This document shows, one piece after another, positions 1 through 8,802 of a DNA stretch of 64,000 bases (its first letter is position 1; each line of letters opens with the position of its first letter). Made by a program: the position numbers and the translations under genes. Origin of the DNA: Bog-473 sp963770645. GTDB taxonomy: Bacteria > Actinomycetota > Acidimicrobiia > Acidimicrobiales > RAAP-2. The notes under the pieces are model-generated. The model saw nothing but the letters and a program-made list of their open reading frames with translations, had not been told where the DNA came from and made no database searches. Location: the NCBI GenBank assembly GCA_963770645.1, contig CAVYQL010000003.1, positions 1,302,001 through 1,366,000 of the forward strand. Reading direction: 5' to 3'.

Positions 1-988
1 CCACCGGGCCCACCTCGGTGGCGGGGTCCATGGGGTCGCCCACCTTCATGGCGGAGACGCCCGAGACGACAGCGTCGACCACTTCGGCGTAGCGCGAACG
101 CGGTGCGAGGATCCGCGTCTGCGCGATGCAGGCCTGCCCGTTGTTCATGATGGAGTTCGGCAGGAGCGTCGGGATGGTGGTGGCGAGATCGGCGTCCTCG
201 AGGATGATCGCGGCCGATTTGCCACCGAGCTCGAGCGTGCAGCGCTTGAGGCGCTCACCGCACAGCCCACCGATGCGCTTGCCGCCGACACCAGAACCCG
301 TGAACGAGATCTTGTCCACGCCCGGGTGGGTCACCAGGTGTTCCGATACCTCGCGCCCCGCCGGCACCACCGACAGCACGCCCTTGGGCAGCCCGGCGTC
401 GGCGAAGATCTCGGCCAGCCGGAACGCGTCGAAGGGCGTCTCGGGTGCCGGCTTGTAGACGACGGTGCAGCCGGCTGCGAGCGACGGCGCGAGTTTGGCG
501 GCGGCGATGAACAGCGGCACGTTCCACGGTGCGATCGCGCCGACCACACCCACCGGCTCCTTGGTCACCAGCACCTGCGGGTTGAGCACGCCGGTGCGCA
601 CCTCGTCGAAGGCGTAGGTGGTGGCGAGGTCGGCGTAGTAGTTGAAGATCATCATGGGCGCCAGTACCTGGCCCAGGCCCGAGAAAGTGATGGGCGAGCC
701 CATCTCGCGCGTAATGATCTCGGCGAGATCGTTCATTTCGGCCATGATCTGCGCGGAGACGGTGCGCAGGATCTCGGCTCGTTCGGCCGGTGTCATGCGC
801 GGCCAGGGCCCGCGGTCGAACGCCTCTCGTGCGGCGGCAACCGCCTTGTCGATATCGGCCTCGGTCCCGTCGGGCACCCGTGCGATGACCTCTTCGGTGA
901 CCGGCGAGATGACACCGATCGTGTCGGTCCCCTCGGGGGCCACCCAATCGCCGCCGATGAACAAGCGGTCGTAGTCCCGAATCGCCAT
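1..988 (-). CDS. Aldehyde dehydrogenase (C-terminus beyond window)
   Basis: This is an NAD(P)-dependent aldehyde dehydrogenase that oxidises an aldehyde to its carboxylic acid in the cytoplasm. Reading the minus strand from ATG at 988 gives about 329 residues before the window edge, against roughly 480 for the family, so the C-terminal third is missing. The active-site glutamate lies in the ELGGKS motif (about residue 253) and the catalytic cysteine in GQACIA (about residue 287). A GGGAGG ribosome binding site sits just upstream of the start. The region before it holds 11-bp tandem repeats. Substrate cannot be told from the sequence. Confidence 0.93.
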   Translation of the reverse strand, partial: MAIRDYDRLFIGGDWVAPEGTDTIGVISPVTEEVIARVPDGTEADIDKAVAAAREAFDRGPWPRMTPAERAEILRTVSAQIMAEMNDLAEIITREMGSPITFSGLGQVLAPMMIFNYYADLATTYAFDEVRTGVLNPQVLVTKEPVGVVGAIAPWNVPLFIAAAKLAPSLAAGCTVVYKPAPETPFDAFRLAEIFADAGLPKGVLSVVPAGREVSEHLVTHPGVDKISFTGSGVGGKRIGGLCGERLKRCTLELGGKSAAIILEDADLATTIPTLLPNSIMNNGQACIAQTRILAPRSRYAEVVDAVVSGVSAMKVGDPMDPATEVGPV

Positions 989-1105
989 GCGTCCCTCCCA
1001 GGAGATCAGAGGGCCCGCGCCCTCGCCGCCACCCGTGCCGTGCGGTACTCAAAGGCTACCTGCGGTCGCCGCCGATCGGACAGCCTGTCCGACCCCCAGC
1101 CGCTT

Positions 1106-1149
1106 CGCCAGCCCCTCGCCAGCTCCTCGCCAGCCCCTCGCCAGCCCCT
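1106..1149. repeat. 11-bp tandem repeat upstream of aldehyde dehydrogenase
   Basis: Four consecutive copies of the unit CGCCAGCCCCT lie here; the second copy has one substitution. Degenerate copies flank the block on both sides. The unit is about one helical turn. The block lies in the 187-bp gap between the aldehyde dehydrogenase start and the stop of the upstream gene on the same strand, so it could be regulatory or a simple slippage product. Confidence 0.75.
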
Positions 1150-1175
1150 CATCAGCTCGTCCCGCGGTGACTGCC

Positions 1176-1544
1176 TCAGCCCGCCTCGTCGCGTCGCTCG
1201 ATGTGGGCGACGACCCCGCCGTCCTCCATCCACCCCTTCCCGGCGGCGTACGCGCGCATGCCGGAAAAGCCCTCGTCCCAGGCCTCGTCGGCGGCTGGCC
1301 CCGCCAGCCCGCGGAGCGCCACCGGATCCACGACGACGTGCTCGCCGTCGTCGCGCAGGCGGCCCAGGCCCGACAGGCGTATGACCTCGGCCAGGTCGCC
1401 CTCCCCCTCGACCCCGACCGAGAAACGGGTGAAGTCGGCCGGGTCGTTCAGGTACACGCGGCCCTCCGCAAGGTCGATCACGATCAGCACGCGGGGTGAC
1501 GCTATCCCCCTCGCTCCGGACCCCGACACCCGCCAGACACTCAC
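1176..1544 (-). CDS. Conserved-looking hypothetical protein, 122 aa
   Basis: I do not recognise the family. The protein is acidic and soluble. Residues 18-35 contain an RVLIVIDLAEGRVYLNDP segment, which looks like the start of a small beta-rich domain, and no membrane segment is visible. GTG at 1544 has an AGGTGA ribosome binding site a few bases upstream; a second GTG at 1490 would start the protein directly at VLIVIDL. It diverges from the phosphotransferase gene at 1577 across about 32 bp and lies upstream of the aldehyde dehydrogenase on the same strand. Confidence 0.6.
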   Translation of the reverse strand: MSVWRVSGSGARGIASPRVLIVIDLAEGRVYLNDPADFTRFSVGVEGEGDLAEVIRLSGLGRLRDDGEHVVVDPVALRGLAGPAADEAWDEGFSGMRAYAAGKGWMEDGGVVAHIERRDEAG

Positions 1545-1576
1545 TGGTCACCTCGCCGTCACTAAAGTGCCGCCTC

Positions 1577-2653
1577 GTGCCCGACATCGACCAGCGCGAT
1601 CCCGAGAAGGTCGCCGCCGTCTTGACCACGTGGCTGGCCTCGAAGTCGGTCGACGGATCCGGACCCGAGGTCTTCGACGTCCAGTCGCCTGCCTCCAACG
1701 GCTTCTCCAACGAGACCATCCTGTGCCGCACCCGCTGGTCCGACGGGTCAGAGCGCCGGCTGGTCGTGCGGGTGGCACCGACAAAGCACCTGCTCTTCAT
1801 GGACGCCGAGTTCTCGAGCCAGTACCGGGTGATGAAGGCGCTGGCCGACGGTGGCTCGTCGGTGCCGCTCCCGCGCCTCGGCTTCTACGAGGACGACCCG
1901 CAGTTCCTGGGCGTGCCGTTCTTCTCCATGGACCACGTCGAGGGACTGGTCCCCCCCGACAACATCCCCTACACCATGGAGGGCTGGGTCATCGAGGCCA
2001 CGCCCGAGCAGCAGGCGCGGATGTGGTGGAGCGGGATCGACGCGCTCGCGGCCGTGCACAGGACCGACTGGCGCACCCTGGACCTGGACTGGCTCGGGAT
2101 GGCAGCCCGGGGCAAGCCGGGCATCGAGCAGCAGATGTCCTACTACCGCGACTATCTCGACTGGGCGGCCAAGGGGCTCAGCGTCCCCGTCGTCGAGTCG
2201 ACGTGGCAGTGGCTCGTCGACCATCAGCCCGACGAGCAGGGTGAGATCGTGCTCAGCTGGGGCGACAGCCGCATCGGCAACATCATCTGGGACGACTTCC
2301 GCGCCGCGGCGGTGCTCGACTGGGAGATGGCCTCACTCGGCCAGCCCGAGATGGACCTGGGCTGGTTCCTCTACTTCGACCGCCAGTTCACCGACCCGCT
2401 CGGGGTCCCCCGCCCGGCCGGCTTCCCGTCCCACGAGGAGACCATCGAGTACTACTCCAAGGCGATGGGGCGACCGATGCGCGACCTCTTCTTCTACGAG
2501 GTGTTCTCCGGTTTCCGCTTCGCCGTGGTGATGCTGCGGCTCTCGGACCTCCTGCTCGAGACCCAGATCCTGCCGGCCGAGGCGGACATGCGGTCGAACA
2601 ACCTCGCCACCCAGCTCCTGGCGACCATGCTCGACCTGGAGCCGCCGACCTGA
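1577..2653 (+). CDS. Phosphotransferase family protein (APH fold)
   Basis: This 358-residue protein has the aminoglycoside phosphotransferase/choline kinase fold. The catalytic loop reads WGDSRIGNIIW, with the presumed catalytic Asp near residue 230 and a metal-binding Asn near 235. The DFG-equivalent motif appears as DWEMAS near 248. Members of this group in actinobacteria are often linked to acyl-CoA metabolism (the ACAD10/11 kinase domain) rather than to antibiotic resistance, so a resistance call is not justified. I chose GTG 1577; an in-frame start at 1496 would add 27 residues that do not look like the family. Confidence 0.85.
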   Translation: MPDIDQRDPEKVAAVLTTWLASKSVDGSGPEVFDVQSPASNGFSNETILCRTRWSDGSERRLVVRVAPTKHLLFMDAEFSSQYRVMKALADGGSSVPLPRLGFYEDDPQFLGVPFFSMDHVEGLVPPDNIPYTMEGWVIEATPEQQARMWWSGIDALAAVHRTDWRTLDLDWLGMAARGKPGIEQQMSYYRDYLDWAAKGLSVPVVESTWQWLVDHQPDEQGEIVLSWGDSRIGNIIWDDFRAAAVLDWEMASLGQPEMDLGWFLYFDRQFTDPLGVPRPAGFPSHEETIEYYSKAMGRPMRDLFFYEVFSGFRFAVVMLRLSDLLLETQILPAEADMRSNNLATQLLATMLDLEPPT

Positions 2654-2705
2654 GCGCGGCTCGCACCGCCCTTGCCAACCGCGGCGTTCAGGCGGACCGC
2701 GGCGT

Positions 2706-3113
2706 TCAGGACTTGAGGTCGGGCCCGTCGTCCTCGATCGCGGTCCCGGGTGGCCCCACCGCAACCCCGGCGGCCCGCAGGCGATCGCCCAACCAATCGG
2801 GCCCGTTCGGTCGCGTCATTGCCTCTTGCCACCCGTCGAGGATCCGGTGCACATCGTCCTTGGTCGGGATCTTGGCGATCACGTGCACCGTCATCTTGTG
2901 GTCGTAGTCGGGCGACGCGCTCACGTGTAACCCCCCGAATGGGTCCTCCCTGACGTGGGGTGCGGGCTCCCGCAGGACATAGAGCTCGCCGGTGTCCTCG
3001 ACGTAGTTGAGCTCGTGGCGCACGTTGTCCGCGTCCATCCAGTCCGTGCCCAGCTCGAGCTCGGCGGACGCCCGCCGGCGGGGATCGCCCTCGTAGAACT
3101 CGTCGATGTCCAT
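2706..3113 (-). CDS. Hypothetical protein, 135 aa
   Basis: The family is not recognised. The product is acidic, without signal peptide or membrane segment. It begins MDIDEFYEGDPRRR and contains a KMTVHVIAKIPTKDDVHRIL stretch that looks like an alpha/beta fold. ATG 3113 is preferred; GTG 3143 would add ten Gly/Val/Pro-rich residues. It faces the phosphotransferase convergently and diverges from the sigma-like gene at 3237. Confidence 0.6.
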   Translation of the reverse strand: MDIDEFYEGDPRRRASAELELGTDWMDADNVRHELNYVEDTGELYVLREPAPHVREDPFGGLHVSASPDYDHKMTVHVIAKIPTKDDVHRILDGWQEAMTRPNGPDWLGDRLRAAGVAVGPPGTAIEDDGPDLKS

Positions 3114-3236
3114 CGGCGGCACACTACCGCCGACCCCCCGCACGACGGTTGGACAGTCACGTACAAGACCGCCGTGCTCCTGGTCGGAGTGTCACCATCG
3201 CCGGTGGGAGCGATCGGGGGAGCGACCGGAGCCACC

Positions 3237-4016
3237 GTGTCGCCCATGGTCAACTCCTCGACGAAGAAGCGTGTCCTCGTGATCGACACCATGGCCGCCG
3301 AATGGCGCTCGGTGGGCCGGTCGGGACACGGCACCCGCTCGTTGCAACACGTGGCCCGGCGCGACGAGGGCCTGGAGCGCCTGGTGCTGGGCATCGGGGT
3401 CGAGCCGCCGACCTGTCCCACCCCCTTCGACCTGGTCGAACACATGCGCGGCGCAACGGGTCGCGACGAACGCAACGAAGCGGCGCGCCTCGTCAGCGTG
3501 TTTCTGCGGGAGGCGGGGTCGGACCCCTTCATGACTCGCATGCTCGTTCAGGTCCTGATGCCCGGCCTGGTGACGGTGGCCGGAAAGCTCAAGTGGGGCC
3601 GGGGTGGGGAATGGGAGGACGGCAACGAGTTCTTCGGTGAACTCTTGTCCACGGCGTGGTTCGTCGTGCAGGAGTGGGCAGGTCAGGAGCGTCCCTACGC
3701 CGTCCTCGACCTGCTGTCGGCCATCCGTTGCCGGATGCGCCGTCAGCTCTTCCGTTTCAAGGATCTCGACCGGCGGACCGTGCCACTCACGTCGGACGTG
3801 ATCGAGCGGTCCGCCGGGGGCGAGACCGACCTCGACGAGCTGGCTCGGGTCCTCGTCGAGCTCCGTCGCGACGGAATGCGCGAAGAAGATGCCCAGGTCC
3901 TCTACACCCATCACGTCATGGGCTATTCCATGGCTGAGTTGGCCGCGCTCACGGGACGTGATCGCCGCGTCCTCTACTCCCGCCGGGACCGCGGCCGCCG
4001 GCGCATCTGCGCCTGA
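3237..4016 (+). CDS. Sigma-factor-like regulator (region 4-type HTH at C-terminus)
   Basis: The last 60 residues of this 259-residue protein (VLVELRRDGMREEDAQVLYT, then a MAELAALTGRDRRVLYSRRD segment) have the layout of a sigma-70 region 4 helix-turn-helix. The middle part is helical and may correspond to a degenerate region 2, but I see no clear core-binding motif. GTG 3237 has a GGAG ribosome binding site five bases upstream; ATG 3246 is an alternative. It is followed after 20 bp by a membrane-anchored protein and then the LysM-BTAD protein, so it could be the regulator of that group. It may be an atypical ECF sigma factor or a DNA-binding relative. Confidence 0.55.
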   Translation: MSPMVNSSTKKRVLVIDTMAAEWRSVGRSGHGTRSLQHVARRDEGLERLVLGIGVEPPTCPTPFDLVEHMRGATGRDERNEAARLVSVFLREAGSDPFMTRMLVQVLMPGLVTVAGKLKWGRGGEWEDGNEFFGELLSTAWFVVQEWAGQERPYAVLDLLSAIRCRMRRQLFRFKDLDRRTVPLTSDVIERSAGGETDLDELARVLVELRRDGMREEDAQVLYTHHVMGYSMAELAALTGRDRRVLYSRRDRGRRRICA

Positions 4017-4036
4017 GCAGCCCCACTGCGAGTGGC

Positions 4037-4822
4037 GTGGCACGTGCGTATGGTGTGCCCGTGGTTGGGGGAGGGTCCGGCACCACCGAGAGTGCTCGCT
4101 CGCGGGTGGTTCGAGGCCGCCCCAACTGGTGGGTGATCCTTGCTGTGTCCCTGGCTCTGATGGCTCTTTTGGTTGCGACATCGGGCGGCACTCCGCACCC
4201 AGGTCGCCGCGCCAACGCGTTGGGCGGGGTTTCGGCGGGCGACTCTCGCACCGCCAGCACCATCGCCGGCGGCGGCGGTGGCGGCTCTCGTCACGGACCA
4301 GGTTCACCCGCTCCGAGAACCACCACGACGACGACGATCGCCAGCGGCTCCACTACTCAGCCCTCGGCACTCGGCGACGGCTCGTCGACCGGCGGCAGCA
4401 CGTCGTTGGCCTCGAGCTCGAGGAGTATCGGCGAGCCGGGTTCCCCAGCCGGCGACACCACGGTGCCGACGACGACGGCGACGACCGCGCCGCCGGCCAC
4501 GACCACGACGACCTCCCCCGTCGTCGCTCAGCCGGACGATCGCTCCCAGACGGAGGCCTATCTCGATCCGCCGGTGCACGCCTCGGGCAGCTTCGACTTC
4601 GCCGGGACGGGCGCCATGCAGGTCTCCGTCGTCTGGTCCGGCACCACCTACCTCTCCATGAACGTCAACTGCCCGAGTGGGAGCCAGAACGTCGGCGGCA
4701 CTGGAGCGATGCAGGTGACACTTCCCGACGCCAGCGGGGAGTGTCAGGCAACGGTGAGCGAACCGGCCCCCGGGTCCACCTCGTTGAGCTTTACGATCAC
4801 GATCGGCCCCGCCGGTGGGTAG
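4037..4822 (+). CDS. Membrane-anchored Thr/Ser-rich extracytoplasmic protein
   Basis: After about 30 polar residues comes one hydrophobic helix (WWVILAVSLALMALLVATSG). A long Thr/Ser/Gly-rich linker with runs such as RTTTTTTIASGS follows, then a C-terminal beta-rich region of about 90 residues with two cysteines (VNCPSGS and GECQATV), which could form a disulfide. This fits a type II anchored or secreted surface protein. The start is uncertain: GTG 4037 is the longest, and GTG at 4055 or 4061 are alternatives. It overlaps the next gene by 8 bp, which suggests translational coupling with the LysM-BTAD protein. Confidence 0.6.
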   Translation: MARAYGVPVVGGGSGTTESARSRVVRGRPNWWVILAVSLALMALLVATSGGTPHPGRRANALGGVSAGDSRTASTIAGGGGGGSRHGPGSPAPRTTTTTTIASGSTTQPSALGDGSSTGGSTSLASSSRSIGEPGSPAGDTTVPTTTATTAPPATTTTTSPVVAQPDDRSQTEAYLDPPVHASGSFDFAGTGAMQVSVVWSGTTYLSMNVNCPSGSQNVGGTGAMQVTLPDASGECQATVSEPAPGSTSLSFTITIGPAGG

Positions 4823-7475
4823 GGCGCGGGTGCGCGCTCCACGACGCAGGTTGCTCCTCGACAGGACCGGAAAGGCGTTCGACGTCCTCGGTGCGGTGGC
4901 AGCGGCGCTGCTCGCCTTCACCGCAGTGCCCGTGGTCCTGGTCGTCGTCGTGGGAAATCCGCTGTCGGGCGGCCTCGGCCATGCCTGGAACGCGGCGAGC
5001 CGGGACACGCTGTTCGTTGTCACGTTGGCCGCCTGGATCGCCTGGGCCGCATGCTGCACACAGCTCGTGCGAGGGGTCGTCGCGCACGTGCGGAGCGGCG
5101 AGCTACGGAGTCAGGGCGCGTCGGTCTTGGACCACGTGGCCGCACGCATCGCGGTCGGTGTGCTCGCACTGTCTTCGATCGGCGGCCCCGTCGCGCTGTC
5201 TGCATCGGCCGGAGGTGCCATCCCGTCACTGCAGACGAGTGCACCTACGACCCAACAGACGCGTGCAGCGGCCATATCGCCATCGCCGCACCTCCCGACA
5301 CCGGCGGACGAGGACGAGGACGAGGACGAGGACGAAGGCTCATTCCCCGCTGCGCAGAACGCAGCCGCGCAGGGTGCCGACCAGTCGGAGACGGGATCGA
5401 TCTATGCGGTGCGGCCGGGCGACACGCTCTGGCACATCGCGGATGACCTCCTCGACGACGGCGCCGACTGGACGGCCCTGGCCGTCATCAATCTCGGGCG
5501 GGACATGGGTGGCGGCGAGCGCTTCGTCGACCCCGATCACGTCCAGCCGGGCTGGCGGCTGCGGTTGCCCGAAGAATCGCGACCGTCCGACGGTCGCGCG
5601 AAAAGAAGCGGCTCGCGCTCCCCCGGTCACTCCCGCAGCTCGCTCGGTCACTCCCGGAGCTCCGGTGCGAGCACGCGCGACGCGCCCGATCATCTGCCTG
5701 AGCTCCTCGCCTTGGGGATGGGTTCACTTGCGTGCGCCGCACTCGCTCGGCGAACCCGGCGGCGCCAGCGACCCCAACCTTTCCGGGACGACCTCGACCT
5801 CGGCCGGGCCGAATCCGAGGGTGCCGTGGACGCAGCCTCTCTCTTGAACCGCTTCGACGGGGTGCCGTCGCTCGAAGCCTTCGAGACCGCCAATTGCATG
5901 CTGGGCCGGGTGCTCGGCGACGGTCCCGACATTCGGGCGGTGCAGGTCGGGCCGCGTGGCGTGACCTTCTGGTTGCGCGGTACGCACACTGATGCGCCTG
6001 CTGAGTTCGCGCCCATCGCCGGCGGCGCGGGATGGCACGTGACCCACGACCAGCTGAACCGGTCCGACCTCGTCGAGCCGTATGTCCCCATCGTCTTCCC
6101 CATCGGTGACGACGGCGAGAGCACGTGGCTCGTCGCTCTCGGTCCGGGCCAGGTCCTCCCTCTCCTCGGTGCCGAGGCGGGCGGGCTGGAACGCTCTGTC
6201 CGAGCCGCGGCCGGCGCCTGGGCCTGGGCGGACACGGTCGTGCTCACCGACGACGCCACCGATCCCGAATTGCTGTCCGAGTCGGTCGCCGACCCACGGC
6301 TCGCGCGACACGTGCTGTTCTTCGGAGACCCCGGGGCCTTGCCACCGCGCGTCGCCGCACGCACGGCGATCGTGACCACCGCCAGTGTCGGCGCGAGCGA
6401 CCTCACCATCCTCGTCGACCGCCACGGCGCAACGATCCACCCCCTCAGTCGCGTGGTTCGGCCGCACCTCCAATCCGAGGACGCGGCGCGCAGCATTGCA
6501 GAGCTCGTGGCACCGGCGTCGTCACCGACCCCCGTTCAGGCCCGAGCGATACGCGAGCCCGTACTCCTATTGACAGCAGATCCGCCGACCGGCACCGCGG
6601 CGGTCGTCCCGGGCCAGGTCGACGTCCGCCTGCTGACGATGACACCCCGACTCGACGGTCTGTGCGAGCCCCTGCCTGCCAACCGGGCGCGCCGCGCCGT
6701 GGAGCTGGTGGCCTATCTGGCCCTGCACCAGCCCGACGTCATCACCAGCGACCGGCTCCGCACCCGGGTGCTCGGATCGTCCGACGCCGATGCCGCCGCC
6801 AAGACTTTGTTCAACACGGCGTACGCCGCGCGCCGAGCCATGGGACTCGACGCCGATGGCGCGCCGTTGTTCCCGGCCGGCACACGCACCGGCCTCTACC
6901 GGGTGTCGTCCGTGGTGACGGTCGACGTTCGGCGCGCCGGTGCGTTGGCTGCGGAAGCAAAGCTGCACCGTGATCCCTTCGTTGCGATCGCGCACTATCG
7001 GGCCGCGCTCGAACTGGTCGAGGGCGAGCCGCTGGCCAACGCGTTGTCGGGCTATACGTGGTGGGAGGCGGAAGGCCACGGCGGACACCTCGCAGCCGTG
7101 CTCGTCAGCGCTGCGTGTGCCATGGCCTCGCTCGCCGCAGAGGCAGACCTCTTCGATCTCGCACAATGGGGGCTCGAACAAGCGCGTCTCGTCGAGCCCT
7201 ACAGCGAGGCGCTCTCCCGGGCCGCCATGGAGGTGGCCGCCGCCGAAGGCGACGCCGACCGCCTTCGTCACGAGTGGCGGGAGTGTCAGCGACGCCTCGA
7301 TGTGCTCGATCCCGGCAGCTCGCCTTCGCCACGCACCGAGTCGCTCTACGGCGAGCTCAGCCGGTCCCTCGTCGCCCGTTCTCCCCGGTCGGGCTTGCGA
7401 GTCCCGCAGCTGGCGCCGCAATCACCTCATTACGCGCCGGCGGCCAGTGAGGGCACGCCCTCGGCCGCGCCATAG
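4815..7475 (+). CDS. Membrane LysM protein with cytoplasmic BTAD (SARP-like) domain
   Basis: This 886-residue protein combines parts that suggest wall sensing and regulation. Three hydrophobic helices lie near residues 23-47, 67-90 and 112-135. A Pro/Thr linker and an acidic DEDEDEDEDE run follow, then a LysM domain at about 195-252 (IYAVRPGDTLWHIADDL). A fourth hydrophobic helix is at about 294-312, followed by an arginine stop-transfer patch. The C-terminal part from about 625 resembles a winged-helix plus bacterial transcriptional activator (BTAD) TPR domain. The predicted topology puts LysM outside and BTAD inside. The start is GTG 4815. The 3' end overlaps convergent murF by 46 bp. Ligand and output are not known. 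Confidence 0.8.
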   Translation: MGRARVRAPRRRLLLDRTGKAFDVLGAVAAALLAFTAVPVVLVVVVGNPLSGGLGHAWNAASRDTLFVVTLAAWIAWAACCTQLVRGVVAHVRSGELRSQGASVLDHVAARIAVGVLALSSIGGPVALSASAGGAIPSLQTSAPTTQQTRAAAISPSPHLPTPADEDEDEDEDEGSFPAAQNAAAQGADQSETGSIYAVRPGDTLWHIADDLLDDGADWTALAVINLGRDMGGGERFVDPDHVQPGWRLRLPEESRPSDGRAKRSGSRSPGHSRSSLGHSRSSGASTRDAPDHLPELLALGMGSLACAALARRTRRRQRPQPFRDDLDLGRAESEGAVDAASLLNRFDGVPSLEAFETANCMLGRVLGDGPDIRAVQVGPRGVTFWLRGTHTDAPAEFAPIAGGAGWHVTHDQLNRSDLVEPYVPIVFPIGDDGESTWLVALGPGQVLPLLGAEAGGLERSVRAAAGAWAWADTVVLTDDATDPELLSESVADPRLARHVLFFGDPGALPPRVAARTAIVTTASVGASDLTILVDRHGATIHPLSRVVRPHLQSEDAARSIAELVAPASSPTPVQARAIREPVLLLTADPPTGTAAVVPGQVDVRLLTMTPRLDGLCEPLPANRARRAVELVAYLALHQPDVITSDRLRTRVLGSSDADAAAKTLFNTAYAARRAMGLDADGAPLFPAGTRTGLYRVSSVVTVDVRRAGALAAEAKLHRDPFVAIAHYRAALELVEGEPLANALSGYTWWEAEGHGGHLAAVLVSAACAMASLAAEADLFDLAQWGLEQARLVEPYSEALSRAAMEVAAAEGDADRLRHEWRECQRRLDVLDPGSSPSPRTESLYGELSRSLVARSPRSGLRVPQLAPQSPHYAPAASEGTPSAAP

Positions 7476-8767
7476 GCCCTGACCACGTCTTCGAGCCGCG
7501 CCACTCGGCTCCCCTTGACCAAGGCTGCGTCGCCTGGGCTCATCGTCCGCAGCAGAGAAACAGCGTCCTCGACGTCCGAGACCTCGGCCTCGCCGTAGAG
7601 CGGCGTCTGATATCCCACGACCTCGATCCCCAATTCCTCCGCCAGCAACGCGATCCGCCGGTGCTCGGGCACGGTCTCCTCGGCCAGCTCGGCCATGACA
7701 CCGAGCACTGCCACCTTGCGCTCCCCCGGCAGCTCGGCCAGCGAGCGCAGCGCAGCCTCGGCCGATGCAGGATTCGCGTTGTAGCAGTCGACCACCAGGA
7801 CCGGGCCGCCGGGTACGTGGTGGACCTCCATGCGCAACGGGGACCCGTGCACGTCGGCCAGCGCACCGATGACCTCGTCGATGGGGACGCCGCACCACAG
7901 CGCGGCAGTCGCCGCCGCCAGCGCGTCGGGGACTTGTTGCACGCCGTGCAGGGCCAGGCGGACCTCGCCCTGGCCCCACGGCGAGGTCAGCGTGAAGCGC
8001 GGCCGCAACTCGCCGTCGAGCGTCACCTCGTCGGCCCGCACCTCGGCGTCGGCCTCCACCGCGTAGCCGAGTACCGGACAGGCGCTCGTCGACGCCATGT
8101 CGCGGACACGCTGGTCGTCGTAATTCAAGACGGCGAGGCCCGACGCGGGCAGTGCCGCCACGAGCTCGCTCTTCGCACGCGCCACGCCGTCGAGGTCGCC
8201 GAAGTACTCGACGTGCGCCATCGCAACGCTGGTGACGATGCCGACGTCGGGCCGTGCGACTTTACTCAGCCGCTCGATGTGCCCTGATCCACGCGCACCC
8301 ATCTCCAGCACCACCCACGAGACGTCGTCGGGTGCGTTCAGCAGAGTGAGCGGAAGGCCGAGCTCGTTGTTGAAGGATCGCTCGGAAGCCGACGTCTCGA
8401 ACCGCGACGACAGGCAACCGGCCAAGAGATCCTTGGTGGTGGTCTTGCCCACCGATCCGGTGATGCCGACCACGCGACCGGTCATCCGCCTACGCGCGAA
8501 CGCGCCGAGGCGCATTAGTGCGGCCGAGGTGTCCTCCACCTTGATCGCCGTCGCGCCGATCGGATCGTGCGCGGTCAGGTACGCCGGCGCGCCGGCCTCG
8601 AGCGCGGCGGCAATGAAGGCATGCCCGTCACGCGCGGCCACGATTGGAACGAACAGCTGTCCGGGCTGGATCGTTCTCGAGTCGATGCTCGCCCCCTCGA
8701 TGTCGACATCAGGCCCGATCAGCTCCCCGCCGAGGTTGGCCGTCAGTTCAGATGTCGAGCAGCGCAC
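7430..8767 (-). CDS. murF: UDP-N-acetylmuramoyl-tripeptide--D-Ala-D-Ala ligase
   Basis: MurF adds the D-Ala-D-Ala dipeptide to UDP-MurNAc-tripeptide in the cytoplasm, the last cytoplasmic step before MraY. The ATP-binding loop GITGSVGKTTTK lies near residues 108-119. The N-terminal substrate domain, Mur central domain (FNNELGLPLTLLNAP) and C-terminal domain (VVDCYNANPASAEAALRSL) follow in order over 445 residues, the usual length. The start is GTG 8767 with GAGGG upstream. Here it lies back to back with ddl, which supplies its dipeptide, instead of inside a division/cell-wall cluster. Confidence 0.95.
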   Translation of the reverse strand: MRCSTSELTANLGGELIGPDVDIEGASIDSRTIQPGQLFVPIVAARDGHAFIAAALEAGAPAYLTAHDPIGATAIKVEDTSAALMRLGAFARRRMTGRVVGITGSVGKTTTKDLLAGCLSSRFETSASERSFNNELGLPLTLLNAPDDVSWVVLEMGARGSGHIERLSKVARPDVGIVTSVAMAHVEYFGDLDGVARAKSELVAALPASGLAVLNYDDQRVRDMASTSACPVLGYAVEADAEVRADEVTLDGELRPRFTLTSPWGQGEVRLALHGVQQVPDALAAATAALWCGVPIDEVIGALADVHGSPLRMEVHHVPGGPVLVVDCYNANPASAEAALRSLAELPGERKVAVLGVMAELAEETVPEHRRIALLAEELGIEVVGYQTPLYGEAEVSDVEDAVSLLRTMSPGDAALVKGSRVARLEDVVRAYGAAEGVPSLAAGA

Positions 8768-8802
8768 GCATGACCCTCGCGGCGATTGTATAGCCTCAGT
8801 CG

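Noticed and set aside
255..1052. 265-codon arginine-rich frame on the minus strand
   Set aside because: It lies in another frame of the aldehyde dehydrogenase gene on the same strand, and the dehydrogenase frame has all family motifs.
1577..2653. Aminoglycoside resistance kinase
   Set aside because: Only the general fold is shared; wording of the catalytic loop and context fit the acyl-CoA-linked phosphotransferase group better.
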